A stretch of DNA of 64,000 bases, from assembly GCF_016650695.1 (NCBI RefSeq), contig NZ_JAEKFH010000003.1, forward strand, positions 2,066,001-2,130,000, given 5' to 3'. The notes under the pieces are model-generated. The model had not been told where the DNA came from. It searched no databases and saw only the letters and a program-made list of their open reading frames with translations. Of this stretch, positions 1 to 7,889 are shown one piece after another. Numbering within the stretch: position 1 is the first letter of the stretch; each line of letters begins with the position of its first letter. This stretch comes from Pseudomonas sp. TH41. Its GTDB lineage: Bacteria > Pseudomonadota > Gammaproteobacteria > Pseudomonadales > Pseudomonadaceae. The position numbers were made by a program, and so were the translations under genes.

Positions 1-229
1 CCTGGACCGGGAATTGATAGCGGACCGTCAGCTCATGGCTGCCGGGCGGCACTTCAAAATAGCGTTTGTCCGTGGTGGCTATGTTATCGACTTTCACTGC
101 TTGCAGGGCTGTGTCTTCCTGCTGTGAATCAAGGTCGATCCACGCTTGAGCCGGATCAGGATGGGGTAATCCGAAAACTGCACAGCCTGCCAACGTCAGC
201 AGGCTTCCTGTCAGCATCAACATGCGCAT
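1..229 (-). CDS. Hypothetical lipoprotein, N-terminal part
   Basis: The reverse strand reads from an ATG at 229 to the window edge without a stop, giving 76 residues. The N-terminus MRMLMLTGSLLTLAGC is a lipoprotein signal with the lipobox LAGC, so the mature protein should be anchored to a membrane in the envelope. The visible mature part has a segment VPPGSHELTVRY, which resembles PEGA-like or carbohydrate-binding beta-sandwich strands, but this is a weak likeness. It is divergent from the peptidase gene starting at 289, with 59 bp between them. The C-terminus lies outside the window and I cannot name a family. Confidence 0.7.
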   Translation of the reverse strand, partial: MRMLMLTGSLLTLAGCAVFGLPHPDPAQAWIDLDSQQEDTALQAVKVDNIATTDKRYFEVPPGSHELTVRYQFPVQ

Positions 230-288
230 AGCGGAGCTCCAGTCAGGCGGGATAGTCTTGCGGGCAGACTTTCCAGGGATGATTCATT

Positions 289-1365
289 TTGATCAGGCCG
301 CTTCCAAGCCTTGGGTTACTTGATCGCGTTTTCCGCGTTTTGTTTCCGGGCGTGTTGTTTTTGTTGCTCAACGGTTGCACCAGCGTCAGCTATTACAGCC
401 AATTGGCCAGTGGTCAGCTGCAATTGTTGCGGGCGCGGGAGCCGGTTTCCACCGTCATTGCCGACCCCTCTCGCGATGAAAAGCTACGAGCGCATTTGGC
501 CCAATCGCAAAAGGCCCGGGCATTCGCCAGCCAGCAACTGCACCTGCCGGATAACCAGAGCTACCGTTTGTACGCCGACATTGGCCGTCCGTTCGTAGTC
601 TGGAACGTCTTCGCCACCCCGGAATTTTCCCTGACACCGCAAAACCATTGCTTTCCCATCGCAGGATGCGTGGCCTATCGCGGTTACTACAGCCAGAGCG
701 CGGCCCGGGGTGAGGCCGCCCTTCAACGATTGAACGGTATGGACGTATCGATTGGCGGCGTCGAGGCTTATTCGACACTCGGCTGGTTCAACGATCCGAT
801 CATGAGTTCGATGATCGGTTGGGGAGATGAGCGATTGGCGACGTTGATCTTCCACGAACTGGCGCACCAGCGCCTGTATGTGAAGGACGACACCGAGTTC
901 AACGAGTCTTTCGCCACGTTTGTGGAACAGGAAGGCACTCGGCAATGGCGTGCATTCCGTGGCCTGTCGCCGGCCAACGAGGCACAGGTGCAGCAACGGG
1001 ACCAGTTCACCCAGTTGATTCTCGACACCCGCACCCGGCTTGAAGCGCTTTACGCCCTTGCGCTGCCTGCAGATCAAATGCGCCAGCGCAAAGCGGCTGA
1101 GTTCGAACGATTGCGCGATGAATATCGGCGGATGCGTGACAGCCAATGGGCCGGGGACAAACGGTACGACGCCTGGATCAACGCACCGATGAATAACGCA
1201 CGGTTACTGCCGTTTGGGTTGTACGACCAATGGGTGCCGGCGTTTGCCGCGTTGTTCAGGCAGTCAGGGGGGGATTGGGTGAAGTTCTATGCGGCGGCGG
1301 AGAGGCTTGGCGCGTTGCCGGTAGTTGAGCGCAAGGCGGCATTGAAGGCTTTGGCAGGATCATAA
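289..1365 (+). CDS. Predicted zinc aminopeptidase, lipoprotein (COG4324-like)
   Basis: A 358-residue protein with an N-terminal hydrophobic stretch ending in the lipobox LLNGC (Cys30), so it is probably a lipoprotein facing the periplasm. The metallopeptidase signature HELAHQ lies at residues 189-194, with a likely third zinc ligand Glu in NESFA at about 206, as in gluzincins. This fits the predicted aminopeptidase family COG4324. The start used is TTG at 289, with AGGGA about 9 bp upstream; an in-frame stop lies just before it and no ATG is available upstream of the signal peptide. Substrate unknown. Confidence 0.75.
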   Translation: MIRPLPSLGLLDRVFRVLFPGVLFLLLNGCTSVSYYSQLASGQLQLLRAREPVSTVIADPSRDEKLRAHLAQSQKARAFASQQLHLPDNQSYRLYADIGRPFVVWNVFATPEFSLTPQNHCFPIAGCVAYRGYYSQSAARGEAALQRLNGMDVSIGGVEAYSTLGWFNDPIMSSMIGWGDERLATLIFHELAHQRLYVKDDTEFNESFATFVEQEGTRQWRAFRGLSPANEAQVQQRDQFTQLILDTRTRLEALYALALPADQMRQRKAAEFERLRDEYRRMRDSQWAGDKRYDAWINAPMNNARLLPFGLYDQWVPAFAALFRQSGGDWVKFYAAAERLGALPVVERKAALKALAGS

Positions 1366-1390
1366 AACTCCGGTGGCTAAGAAGGCCTCT

Positions 1391-1460
1391 TCGCGGGCAA
1401 GCCCGCTCCCACAGTGGGTTTGTGAACACAGGTCCACTGTGGGAGCGAGCTTGCTCGCGA
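1391..1460. repeat. REP pair (REPIN), GTGGG type
   Basis: Two inverted copies of a roughly 22-bp REP core, at 1391-1412 and 1439-1460. Each is a GTGGGAGCG-AGC-type arm ending in TCGCGA or TCGCGG. The inner ends also pair (ACAGTGG against CCACTGT). It lies between the convergent peptidase and HAD genes. Confidence 0.9.
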
Positions 1461-1471
1461 TGGCGATTCAA

Positions 1472-2128
1472 TTAGCGCTGCAAAAACGCCCGATGCATCT
1501 CATCCAGCGTTTCGAAATGATACGCCGGCGCTTCGGCGCTCAACTCTTCACGGCTGCCAAATCCGTAACCCACCGCCGCAGCATCCAGCCCGTTGCTGCG
1601 CGCGCCAATCAGGTCGTGTTTACGGTCGCCGATCATCAACGTGTTAGCCGGGTCCAGGCCTTCTTCCTTCATCAGGTGGGCAATCAGCTCGACCTTGTTA
1701 GTCCGCGTGCCATCCAGTTCACTGCCGTATATGACGTTGAAATGTTTGGCGAAGTCGAAGTGCCGGGCGATTTCCCGGGCGAAAACCCACGGTTTGGAGG
1801 TCGCGATGTACAGCTGCCGTCCTTGCCCGCTCAGGGTTTCCAGCAACGGTGTGACGCCATCGAACACGCGATTCTCGTACAGGCCGGTGACCTTGAAGCG
1901 TTCGCGATAGAAATTCACCGCTTCCCATGCCTTGGGCTCGTCGAAATCGTAAAACTGCATGAATGCCTGCAACAACGGCGGGCCGATGAAGTGTTCGAGT
2001 TTGGTCAGGTCAGGCTCATCGATGCCCAGTTTGCTCAGAGCAAACTGGATCGAACGGGTGATGCCTTCGCGCGGGTCGGTCAGCGTGCCATCGAGGTCGA
2101 ACAAAACGGTTTGGTAATGCATGAACAT
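1472..2128 (-). CDS. HAD-family hydrolase, phosphoglycolate-phosphatase-like
   Basis: A 218-residue soluble protein with the haloacid dehalogenase motifs in order: DLDGTLTD at residues 11-18 (nucleophile Asp11, acid Asp13), an alpha-helical cap, a Ser/Thr-Lys segment ATSKPW near 109, and the acidic motif GDRKHD at about 168-172. This is the fold and spacing of the Gph/PGMB subgroup, so it should be a Mg-dependent small-molecule phosphatase. The substrate cannot be read from the sequence. Met1 or Met3 could be the start. It runs in the same direction as the downstream-positioned gamma-carbonic-anhydrase-like gene at 2165, 36 bp away. Confidence 0.85.
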   Translation of the reverse strand: MFMHYQTVLFDLDGTLTDPREGITRSIQFALSKLGIDEPDLTKLEHFIGPPLLQAFMQFYDFDEPKAWEAVNFYRERFKVTGLYENRVFDGVTPLLETLSGQGRQLYIATSKPWVFAREIARHFDFAKHFNVIYGSELDGTRTNKVELIAHLMKEEGLDPANTLMIGDRKHDLIGARSNGLDAAAVGYGFGSREELSAEAPAYHFETLDEMHRAFLQR

Positions 2129-2164
2129 TCCTGGGCAATAGCGAGAGGCTTCAGAGAAAAGGGC

Positions 2165-2710
2165 TCAGATCTGGTCGTAGCCTTGGTCCAGATGCGAGTT
2201 CTTGAGCTTCACGTAGTTCGCCGCGCTGTAGGTGAAAAAGGCTTTTTCCTTGTCAGTCAGCGGGCGGATCTGTTTCACCGGGCTGCCCACATACAGGAAA
2301 CCGCTTTCCAGACGCTTGCCCGGTGACACCAGGCTGCCGGCGCCGATAATCACATCGTCTTCGACGACGGCGCCGTCCATTACGATGCTGCCCATGCCGA
2401 TCAGCACCCGGCTGCCCACGCTGCAGCCGTGAAGCATGACCTTATGCGCGATGGTCACGTCATCGCCGATCAGCAACGGAAAGCCATCAGGATTGAATGG
2501 CCCGGCGTGGGTGATGTGCAGCACACAACCATCCTGAACGCTGGTGCGCGCGCCGATGCGGATGCGGTGCATGTCGCCGCGGATCACCGTCAGCGGCCAA
2601 ACCGAGCTGTCGTCGCCAATTTCGACGTCGCCGATCACCACGGCCGAACTGTCGACAAAAGCGCCTTTACCCAGCAGCGGCGTATGGTTCTGATACTTGC
2701 GAAGGGTCAC
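2165..2710 (-). CDS. Gamma-carbonic-anhydrase family protein (YrdA-like)
   Basis: A left-handed beta-helix protein of 181 residues built from hexapeptide repeats (for example VVIGDVEIGDDS, VLIGMGSIVMDGAVV). Histidines placed as in gamma-class carbonic anhydrases are present: VLHITH (65, 68) and IAHKVMLHGC (89, 94). I chose a GTG start at 2710 because GAGAGAG lies just upstream and homologs begin near TLRKYQNHTPLL; a longer reading frame to 2797 exists but its extra N-terminus looks non-coding. Many members have metal sites but no proven anhydrase activity, so the enzymatic role is uncertain. Confidence 0.85.
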   Translation of the reverse strand: MTLRKYQNHTPLLGKGAFVDSSAVVIGDVEIGDDSSVWPLTVIRGDMHRIRIGARTSVQDGCVLHITHAGPFNPDGFPLLIGDDVTIAHKVMLHGCSVGSRVLIGMGSIVMDGAVVEDDVIIGAGSLVSPGKRLESGFLYVGSPVKQIRPLTDKEKAFFTYSAANYVKLKNSHLDQGYDQI

Positions 2711-2799
2711 GATAGGCTCTCTCTCTGTTGCTGATAGCTGCGGTTGACGTCGATTGTAATTAAGATGGGGCAATGTTTCTTCCAGCCAAGGTGCCAACC

Positions 2800-4851
2800 G
2801 TGAGCGTGAACAACCCTCTTTTGCAGTCCTACGACCTGCCGCCGTTCTCGGCGATCCGTGCCGAGCATGTGCAACCCGCCATTGAACAGATCCTGGCTGA
2901 CAACCGCGCGGCGATTGTCGAGATCCTCAAAACCCAGGGCAAACAGCCGACCTGGGCCGGTCTGGTGCTGGCGATGGATGAGCTCAACGATCGCCTGGGC
3001 GCGGCCTGGAGCCCGGTCAGCCACCTGAATGCAGTCTGCAACAGCGCCGAATTGCGCGAAGCCTACGAATCCTGCCTGCCAGCGTTAAGCGCCTACTCCA
3101 CCGAACTGGGCCAGAACCGCGAGCTGTTCGAGGCGTTCGAAGCCTTGGCCAACAGTCCGCAAGCCGCCGGTTTTGACGTGGCGCAAAGCACTGTCCTTGA
3201 ACACTCGTTGCGTGACTTCCGCTTGTCGGGTATCGACCTGCCTGCGGCTGAGCAAAAACGTTACGCCGAAGTGCAGAGCAAACTGTCCGAGCTGGGCAGC
3301 CGCTTCAACAACCAGCTGCTCGACGCGACGCAAGCCTGGACCAAACACGTTACCGACGAATCCGCCCTCGTCGGCCTGACCGATTCGGCCAAGGCGCAAA
3401 TGGCCGCCGCGGCTCAAGCCAAAGGTCTGGATGGCTTCCTGATCACCCTGGAATTCCCGAGCTACTACGCGGTGATGACCTACGCCCACGATCGCGCCTT
3501 GCGCGAAGAAGTCTACGCGGCCTATTGCACCCGTGCGTCGGACCAAGGCCCGAATGCAGGCCAGAACGATAACGGCCCGGTGATGGAGGAAATCCTCGAC
3601 CTGCGACAGGAACTGGCGAAGCTGCTCGGTTTCGGCAGCTTCTCGGAGCTGAGTCTGGCCACCAAAATGGCTGAATCCAGCGACCAGGTGCTGAGTTTCC
3701 TGCGCGATCTGGCCAAGCGCAGCAAGCCGTTTGCCGCGCAGGACCTGGAACAGCTCAAAGCCTACGCCGCCGAACAGGGCTGCCCGGACCTGCAAAGCTG
3801 GGACAGCGGTTTCTACGGCGAAAAACTTCGCGAACAACGTTACAGCGTTGCTCAAGAAGCACTGCGTGCTTACTTCCCGATCGACAAAGTGCTGAGCGGC
3901 CTGTTCGCCATCGTCCAGCGCCTGTACGGCATCGAGATCGCCGAGCAGAAAGGCTTCGACACCTGGCACCCGGATGTTCGCCTGTTCGAAATCAAGGAAA
4001 ACGGCCAGCACGTCGGCCGCTTCTTCTTCGACCTCTACGCCCGCGCCAACAAGCGCGGTGGTGCCTGGATGGATGGCGCCCGCGACCGTCGTCGTACGGC
4101 TGAAGGCGTATTGCAAAACCCTGTGGCCAATCTGGTGTGCAACTTCACTCCGGCCGACAGTGGCAAGCCTGCGCTACTGACCCACGATGAAGTCACCACC
4201 CTGTTCCACGAATTCGGTCATGGCCTGCATCACTTGCTGACCCGCGTCGAACATGCCGGCGTATCCGGCATCAACGGCGTGGCCTGGGATGCGGTCGAGC
4301 TGCCAAGCCAGTTTATGGAAAACTGGTGCTGGGAACCGGAAGGCCTGGCGCTGATCTCCGGCCACTATGAAACCGGTGAGCCGTTGCCACAGGACTTGCT
4401 GGGCAAAATGCTCGCGGCGAAAAACTTCCAGTCCGGCCTGATGATGGTGCGTCAGCTCGAATTCTCGCTGTTCGACTTCGAACTGCACGCCACCCACGGC
4501 GACGGTCGCAGCGTGCTGCAAGTGCTCGAAGGTGTGCGTGATGAGGTTTCGGTCATGCGTCCACCGGCCTACAACCGCTTCCCGAACAGCTTCGCGCACA
4601 TCTTTGCCGGCGGTTACGCGGCGGGTTACTACAGCTACAAATGGGCTGAAGTGCTATCGGCCGACGCTTTTTCGAAATTCGAAGAAGACGGCGTGCTGAA
4701 CGCAGAGACGGGGCGCGCGTTCCGTGAAGCGATTCTGGCGCGTGGAGGTTCTCAGGAACCGATGGTGCTGTTCGTCGACTTCCGTGGCCGTGCGCCATCG
4801 ATTGACGCACTCTTGCGCCACAGCGGCCTGAGTGAGGACGCGGCAGCATGA
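2800..4851 (+). CDS. prlC: Oligopeptidase A
   Basis: A cytosolic M3-family zinc metallopeptidase of 683 residues that degrades oligopeptides, including cleaved signal peptides. The zinc motif HEFGH lies near residue 470, encoded about 4206-4220, with the downstream Glu region typical of thimet peptidases (LPSQFMENW). The GTG at 2800, giving MSVNNPLLQSYDLPPF, is preferred over an ATG at 2773 because AAGG lies 8 bp upstream and the length matches pseudomonad PrlC. The stop overlaps the next gene by 4 bp (ATGA), so the two are translationally coupled. Confidence 0.95.
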   Translation: MSVNNPLLQSYDLPPFSAIRAEHVQPAIEQILADNRAAIVEILKTQGKQPTWAGLVLAMDELNDRLGAAWSPVSHLNAVCNSAELREAYESCLPALSAYSTELGQNRELFEAFEALANSPQAAGFDVAQSTVLEHSLRDFRLSGIDLPAAEQKRYAEVQSKLSELGSRFNNQLLDATQAWTKHVTDESALVGLTDSAKAQMAAAAQAKGLDGFLITLEFPSYYAVMTYAHDRALREEVYAAYCTRASDQGPNAGQNDNGPVMEEILDLRQELAKLLGFGSFSELSLATKMAESSDQVLSFLRDLAKRSKPFAAQDLEQLKAYAAEQGCPDLQSWDSGFYGEKLREQRYSVAQEALRAYFPIDKVLSGLFAIVQRLYGIEIAEQKGFDTWHPDVRLFEIKENGQHVGRFFFDLYARANKRGGAWMDGARDRRRTAEGVLQNPVANLVCNFTPADSGKPALLTHDEVTTLFHEFGHGLHHLLTRVEHAGVSGINGVAWDAVELPSQFMENWCWEPEGLALISGHYETGEPLPQDLLGKMLAAKNFQSGLMMVRQLEFSLFDFELHATHGDGRSVLQVLEGVRDEVSVMRPPAYNRFPNSFAHIFAGGYAAGYYSYKWAEVLSADAFSKFEEDGVLNAETGRAFREAILARGGSQEPMVLFVDFRGRAPSIDALLRHSGLSEDAAA

Positions 4852-5135
4852 GTGAGGGACCTGTGATTACCAAAAAACGCTTTATCGCCGGGGCGGTCTG
4901 CCCGGCCTGTAGCGAGCCGGACAAGTTGATGATGTGGAACGAAGACGAAGTCCCGCATCGCGAGTGCGTGGCCTGCGGTTATTCCGACACGTTGAATGAA
5001 CAAGGTCTGTCCGTGCCCAAGGAATTGGGTACGCGGGTCAATACTTCGGCGCTGAAGGCACCGGACGCCAAGGTTCAGGCAGTGCAGTTTTTCCCGAACC
5101 CGAAGCTGAAGAAAAAGACTGACGAGCAGCCTTGA
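4848..5135 (+). CDS. yheV: YheV-family zinc-ribbon protein
   Basis: A 95-residue protein with two Cys pairs, CPAC near residue 18 and CVAC near residue 40, forming a likely zinc ribbon, followed by a basic tail (NPKLKKKTDEQP). It matches the YheV family of putative metal-binding proteins, which in many gammaproteobacteria is coupled to prlC as here (4-bp overlap). Its function is unknown; the coupling suggests a role linked to the oligopeptidase. Confidence 0.85.
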   Translation: MSEGPVITKKRFIAGAVCPACSEPDKLMMWNEDEVPHRECVACGYSDTLNEQGLSVPKELGTRVNTSALKAPDAKVQAVQFFPNPKLKKKTDEQP

Positions 5136-5142
5136 ATACAGG

Positions 5143-5186
5143 CAGCACCCTTCCACTGTGCAATGCCGTGGAAGGGTGCTGTTTAT
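5143..5186. terminator. Bidirectional rho-independent terminator
   Basis: A 14-bp perfect stem, CAGCACCCTTCCAC at 5143-5156 and its complement at 5168-5181, with an 11-nt loop. It is followed by TTTATT on the + strand and preceded by A-rich sequence. It sits between the convergent prlC-yheV and phosphatase genes and overlaps the phosphatase stop codon. Confidence 0.85.
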
Positions 5187-5827
5187 TCGACGTCGGCTGA
5201 CTTGAACCAGCTCTTCATCGAGCAGCTGGCGAACGGACTGGTGCTGCAATCGCCGTTGGCCAACGCGGTGCGGAGTTTGTCGACATTGGCCTGCATCATG
5301 TAACGAACGCCATCCTTGAAGTGGGTGCTATCGCCAAAACCGCCCTGGGTCATTTCGTTCAGGGCATCTTCCTTGCTCCAGCCTTGCACCACTACCCGGT
5401 ACATCGCCGCCATCAAACCAGTACGGTCCGAACCATGTTTGCAGTGCATCAGCACCGGGCCTTTGGCTTCGGCGGTCTGAATGGCGCGGAGGGCCTTGAG
5501 TACATCCGCGTCATCCACGTGATTGGTGCGATAGGGCAATTGCACCTGTGTGATGCCTGGCGTGGACAACCAGCTGGAATCCGACTCGGGCAGGAAACTG
5601 ATCACGGTTGCGACCTTGAGTTTTTCCAGCAACGGCACCGCGCCCTTATCGGGCAATGCGCTGCGGTAGAGCGTCGGGGACATTTGAAAGAGGTTGTATT
5701 GCACCTCGATCGACTGCGCCCATTCCGCAGGACGAGGCACCGAGGCGTCGTCAGCGAGGGCCAGCGTCACGTTGAAAAGTGCGGCCAGCGACAGACACAT
5801 CGCAGGGATCAAGCGAGGTAGGGACAT
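5183..5827 (-). CDS. Exported dual-specificity/tyrosine phosphatase-like protein
   Basis: A 214-residue protein starting at ATG 5827 (MSLPRLIPAMCLSLAALFNVTLALA), a clear Sec signal peptide with cleavage near ALA-DD. The Cys-based phosphatase P-loop HCKHGSDRTG is intact, with nucleophile Cys129 and Arg135. An Asp-rich segment (NHVDDADV) upstream could supply the general acid. This resembles secreted dual-specificity or phytase-like phosphatases; the substrate could be phosphoprotein, phosphoinositide or inositol phosphate. A longer frame to 5890 adds a non-signal N-terminus and is less likely. It is a single-gene unit. Confidence 0.8.
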   Translation of the reverse strand: MSLPRLIPAMCLSLAALFNVTLALADDASVPRPAEWAQSIEVQYNLFQMSPTLYRSALPDKGAVPLLEKLKVATVISFLPESDSSWLSTPGITQVQLPYRTNHVDDADVLKALRAIQTAEAKGPVLMHCKHGSDRTGLMAAMYRVVVQGWSKEDALNEMTQGGFGDSTHFKDGVRYMMQANVDKLRTALANGDCSTSPFASCSMKSWFKSADVE

Positions 5828-6010
5828 GCTAGGACGACCGTTCAGGAAGAGACTGGAAGATAACGCCCAGCTTGCGCGGTGAACGGTCAAAGGCCTGTGA
5901 GCCGTCTGTCAAAGAATCGTGAATTAGCCCATTAAATCCGCGCTTGTCGTACAGCCGAAACTTTTCAGCCTATTAGATATATTGCTTATTTTAACGCTCG
6001 ACTTACAACT

Positions 6011-6038
6011 AAACCTGCATGAGTCTCCACACAGGTTT
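6011..6038 (-). terminator. Weak hairpin after the calcium-loop gene
   Basis: Inverted repeat AAACCTG (6011-6017) and CAGGTTT (6032-6038) with a 14-nt loop, just past the stop of the gene at 6052. Read on the - strand it ends in TTTAG, a poor T tract, so termination is only suggested. Confidence 0.35.
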
Positions 6039-6051
6039 CGTCATCAAATAG

Positions 6052-6357
6052 TTATGGATTGAGGATACTGGAATACGCTTTTGCCAGCGCCAACAGTTTT
6101 GCCTTGTCATCACTGTCGATATCGCCGTCACCGTCCACATCGCTTCTGACTTCTTTGATGTTGAAGGACTGACCGCCATCAGCCGAGATCGCAGTGACAT
6201 AGACGGAATCCACCAGGGTCTCGGTCTGCGCTTCATTTTCGGCATCCCAACCTAGTTCTTTTCGGGAAAGTTGCATTGAAACTTGCGCTTCCCGTGGATT
6301 GATAATACTTGGAGCCAACAACTGTAAAAAAATACCGCGCTGATTAAAAAACGACAT
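6052..6357 (-). CDS. Small protein with a dockerin/EF-hand-like calcium loop
   Basis: A 101-residue protein without an evident signal peptide. The C-terminal part has the segment DVDGDGDIDSDDKAKLLALA (about residues 73-92). It fits the dockerin-type calcium loop D-x-D/N-x-D-G-x-I-x-x-x-D followed by a helix. Only one such loop is present, whereas true dockerins have two. The start at 6357 has AGGGA 8 bp upstream. The gene and its flanks are visibly lower in GC than the neighbours. I do not recognise the family; calcium binding is inferred from the motif alone. Confidence 0.65.
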   Translation of the reverse strand: MSFFNQRGIFLQLLAPSIINPREAQVSMQLSRKELGWDAENEAQTETLVDSVYVTAISADGGQSFNIKEVRSDVDGDGDIDSDDKAKLLALAKAYSSILNP

Positions 6358-6555
6358 TGATTAATTCCCTTTAATAAATAGTTCACGAGGACTTCGTGTG
6401 CAGCGGATAGTACTGAAAAACTTCATCTTCAGGCTATTCGTTATATGTTTCCCAGAATTGCGATAAGTTGCGCTTATTAATCAACCGAAGGCAATAAAAG
6501 GGATTCAGTGCTGCCAGAGCGCCGAACGGCACTGGCCGGTTCCTCAGACCCTCTA

Positions 6556-6575
6556 TACTGTATGCGCATACAGCA
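6556..6575. promoter_or_regulatory. LexA box
   Basis: The sequence TACTGTATGCGCATACAGCA fits the LexA operator CTG-N10-CAG (CTG at 6558-6560, CAG at 6571-6573), with a perfect inverted repeat TACTGTATGC/GCATACAG at its core. It ends 14 bp before the radical SAM start codon, so it should repress that gene until DNA damage. The P. aeruginosa homolog (PA0069) is, to my recollection, a LexA regulon member. Confidence 0.85.
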
Positions 6576-6589
6576 TAGAGTATTGATCC

Positions 6590-7648
6590 ATGAGCACTCC
6601 CTTGCCCCCGCGCGGCCGCGGCACCGCAACCAACCCGCACAACCGTTTCGCGCCGAACCATTCAGTGGTCGAGGATGACGGCTGGTATCAGGAAGCGCCC
6701 CTGACCCAAGGCACCGAGGTGCGCATCGAGACGGCGAAAACCATCATCACCCGTAACAACTCGCCGGACTTGCCCTTTGATCGCTCGATCAACCCCTATC
6801 GCGGCTGCGAGCACGGCTGCATTTATTGTTACGCACGCCCCAGCCACGCTTACTGGGACCTGTCACCCGGGCTGGACTTCGAAACCAAACTGATTGCCAA
6901 GACCAACGCCGCGGATGTGCTGGAGGAACAGTTGTCCAAGCGCGGTTATCAATGCGCGCCAATCAATCTGGGCTCCAACACCGACCCCTATCAACCCATC
7001 GAGCGCGAACACAAGATCACCCGCAGAACCCTGGAAGTGCTGCTGCGTTACCGTCACCCCGTGACCATCATCACCAAGGGTTCGCTGATTTTGCGTGATC
7101 TGGACCTGCTGGCCGAACTCGCCCGGCAAAGGCTGGTGGCGGTGATGATCAGCCTCACTACCCTGGACGATGAACTCAAACGCATCCTCGAGCCACGCGC
7201 CGCTGCGCCCAAGGCTCGGCTGCGGGCGATTCGGGTCATGCGTGAGGCGGGAATCCCTGTGGGCGTGCTGTGTTCGCCAATGATTCCGATGATCAACGAC
7301 AGCGAGCTTGAAAGCCTGCTCGCCGAGGCCCATGCGGCCGGCGCACAGAGTGCCGCTTACATGATGCTGCGCCTACCCCTCGAAGTGGCACCGCTCTTCG
7401 AGGAGTGGCTGGCCGCCCACTATCCTCAGCGTGCGGCTCATGTATTGAGCCTGATCCGCCAAAGCCGTGGCGGTGAGCTCTATGACAGTCGGTTTGGTGC
7501 GCGGATGCGCGGCGAAGGGCCGTTTGCCGATCTGCTGGCGCAACGCTTTGCCAAAACGATCAAACGTCTGGGACTCAATTATCGGGAAGGTTTTAATCTG
7601 GATTGCGAAGCCTTTTGTCCGCCGGGTCGCCAGATGTCGTTGATTTGA
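6590..7648 (+). CDS. PA0069-family radical SAM protein, SOS-controlled
   Basis: A 352-residue radical SAM enzyme of the spore-photoproduct-lyase-like family. The 4Fe-4S motif reads CEHGCIYC, with Cys73, Cys77 and Cys80 (CxxxCxxC). SAM-domain landmarks follow, such as NLGSNTDPYQPIE and VTIITKG. Radical SAM enzymes cleave S-adenosylmethionine to a 5'-deoxyadenosyl radical; the substrate here is not known. The LexA box directly upstream places it in the DNA-damage response, consistent with a role in repairing or processing damaged nucleic acid, which remains inference. The Shine-Dalgarno sequence is weak. Confidence 0.88.
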   Translation: MSTPLPPRGRGTATNPHNRFAPNHSVVEDDGWYQEAPLTQGTEVRIETAKTIITRNNSPDLPFDRSINPYRGCEHGCIYCYARPSHAYWDLSPGLDFETKLIAKTNAADVLEEQLSKRGYQCAPINLGSNTDPYQPIEREHKITRRTLEVLLRYRHPVTIITKGSLILRDLDLLAELARQRLVAVMISLTTLDDELKRILEPRAAAPKARLRAIRVMREAGIPVGVLCSPMIPMINDSELESLLAEAHAAGAQSAAYMMLRLPLEVAPLFEEWLAAHYPQRAAHVLSLIRQSRGGELYDSRFGARMRGEGPFADLLAQRFAKTIKRLGLNYREGFNLDCEAFCPPGRQMSLI

Positions 7649-7697
7649 GGACAATTGGCCTATGGTTGAGTGGAGGAAAAGCACTTTGGCATTACGC

Positions 7698-7738
7698 GGT
7701 CACGTTTTTTGTGACCTGAAACACACGTTCTAGAGCGT
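7698..7738. promoter_or_regulatory. Two dyads upstream of the carbonic anhydrase gene
   Basis: GGTCAC (7698-7703) and GTGACC (7711-7716) flank a T-rich 7-nt spacer. ACG-T-TCTAGA-G-CGT at 7725-7738 is a near-perfect palindrome. The first could act as a weak hairpin after the radical SAM gene or as an operator; the second looks like an operator. No regulator is identified. The rest of the 241-bp gap shows nothing I can name. Confidence 0.35.
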
Positions 7739-7889
7739 TTCATTCAGTTTGAGTTAAGTTTCGCCGGCTACCTTGTTCATCGAGTGACTGATGGGTCAAG
7801 CTTTTCGGCCTGGATGTTTTTTAACAGCCACTGGCTTCACACCGGACAACACGGGAAACTTCCCTGACTCCGCCAATGAGGATGAATTC

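Noticed and set aside
484..1146. Long open frame antisense to the peptidase gene
   Set aside because: It overlaps a gene with clear motifs, has no family features and no ribosome binding site. High-GC genes commonly leave such frames; the same reasoning removes those antisense to prlC, coxA, gltP, the SpmAB gene and the CitMHS gene.
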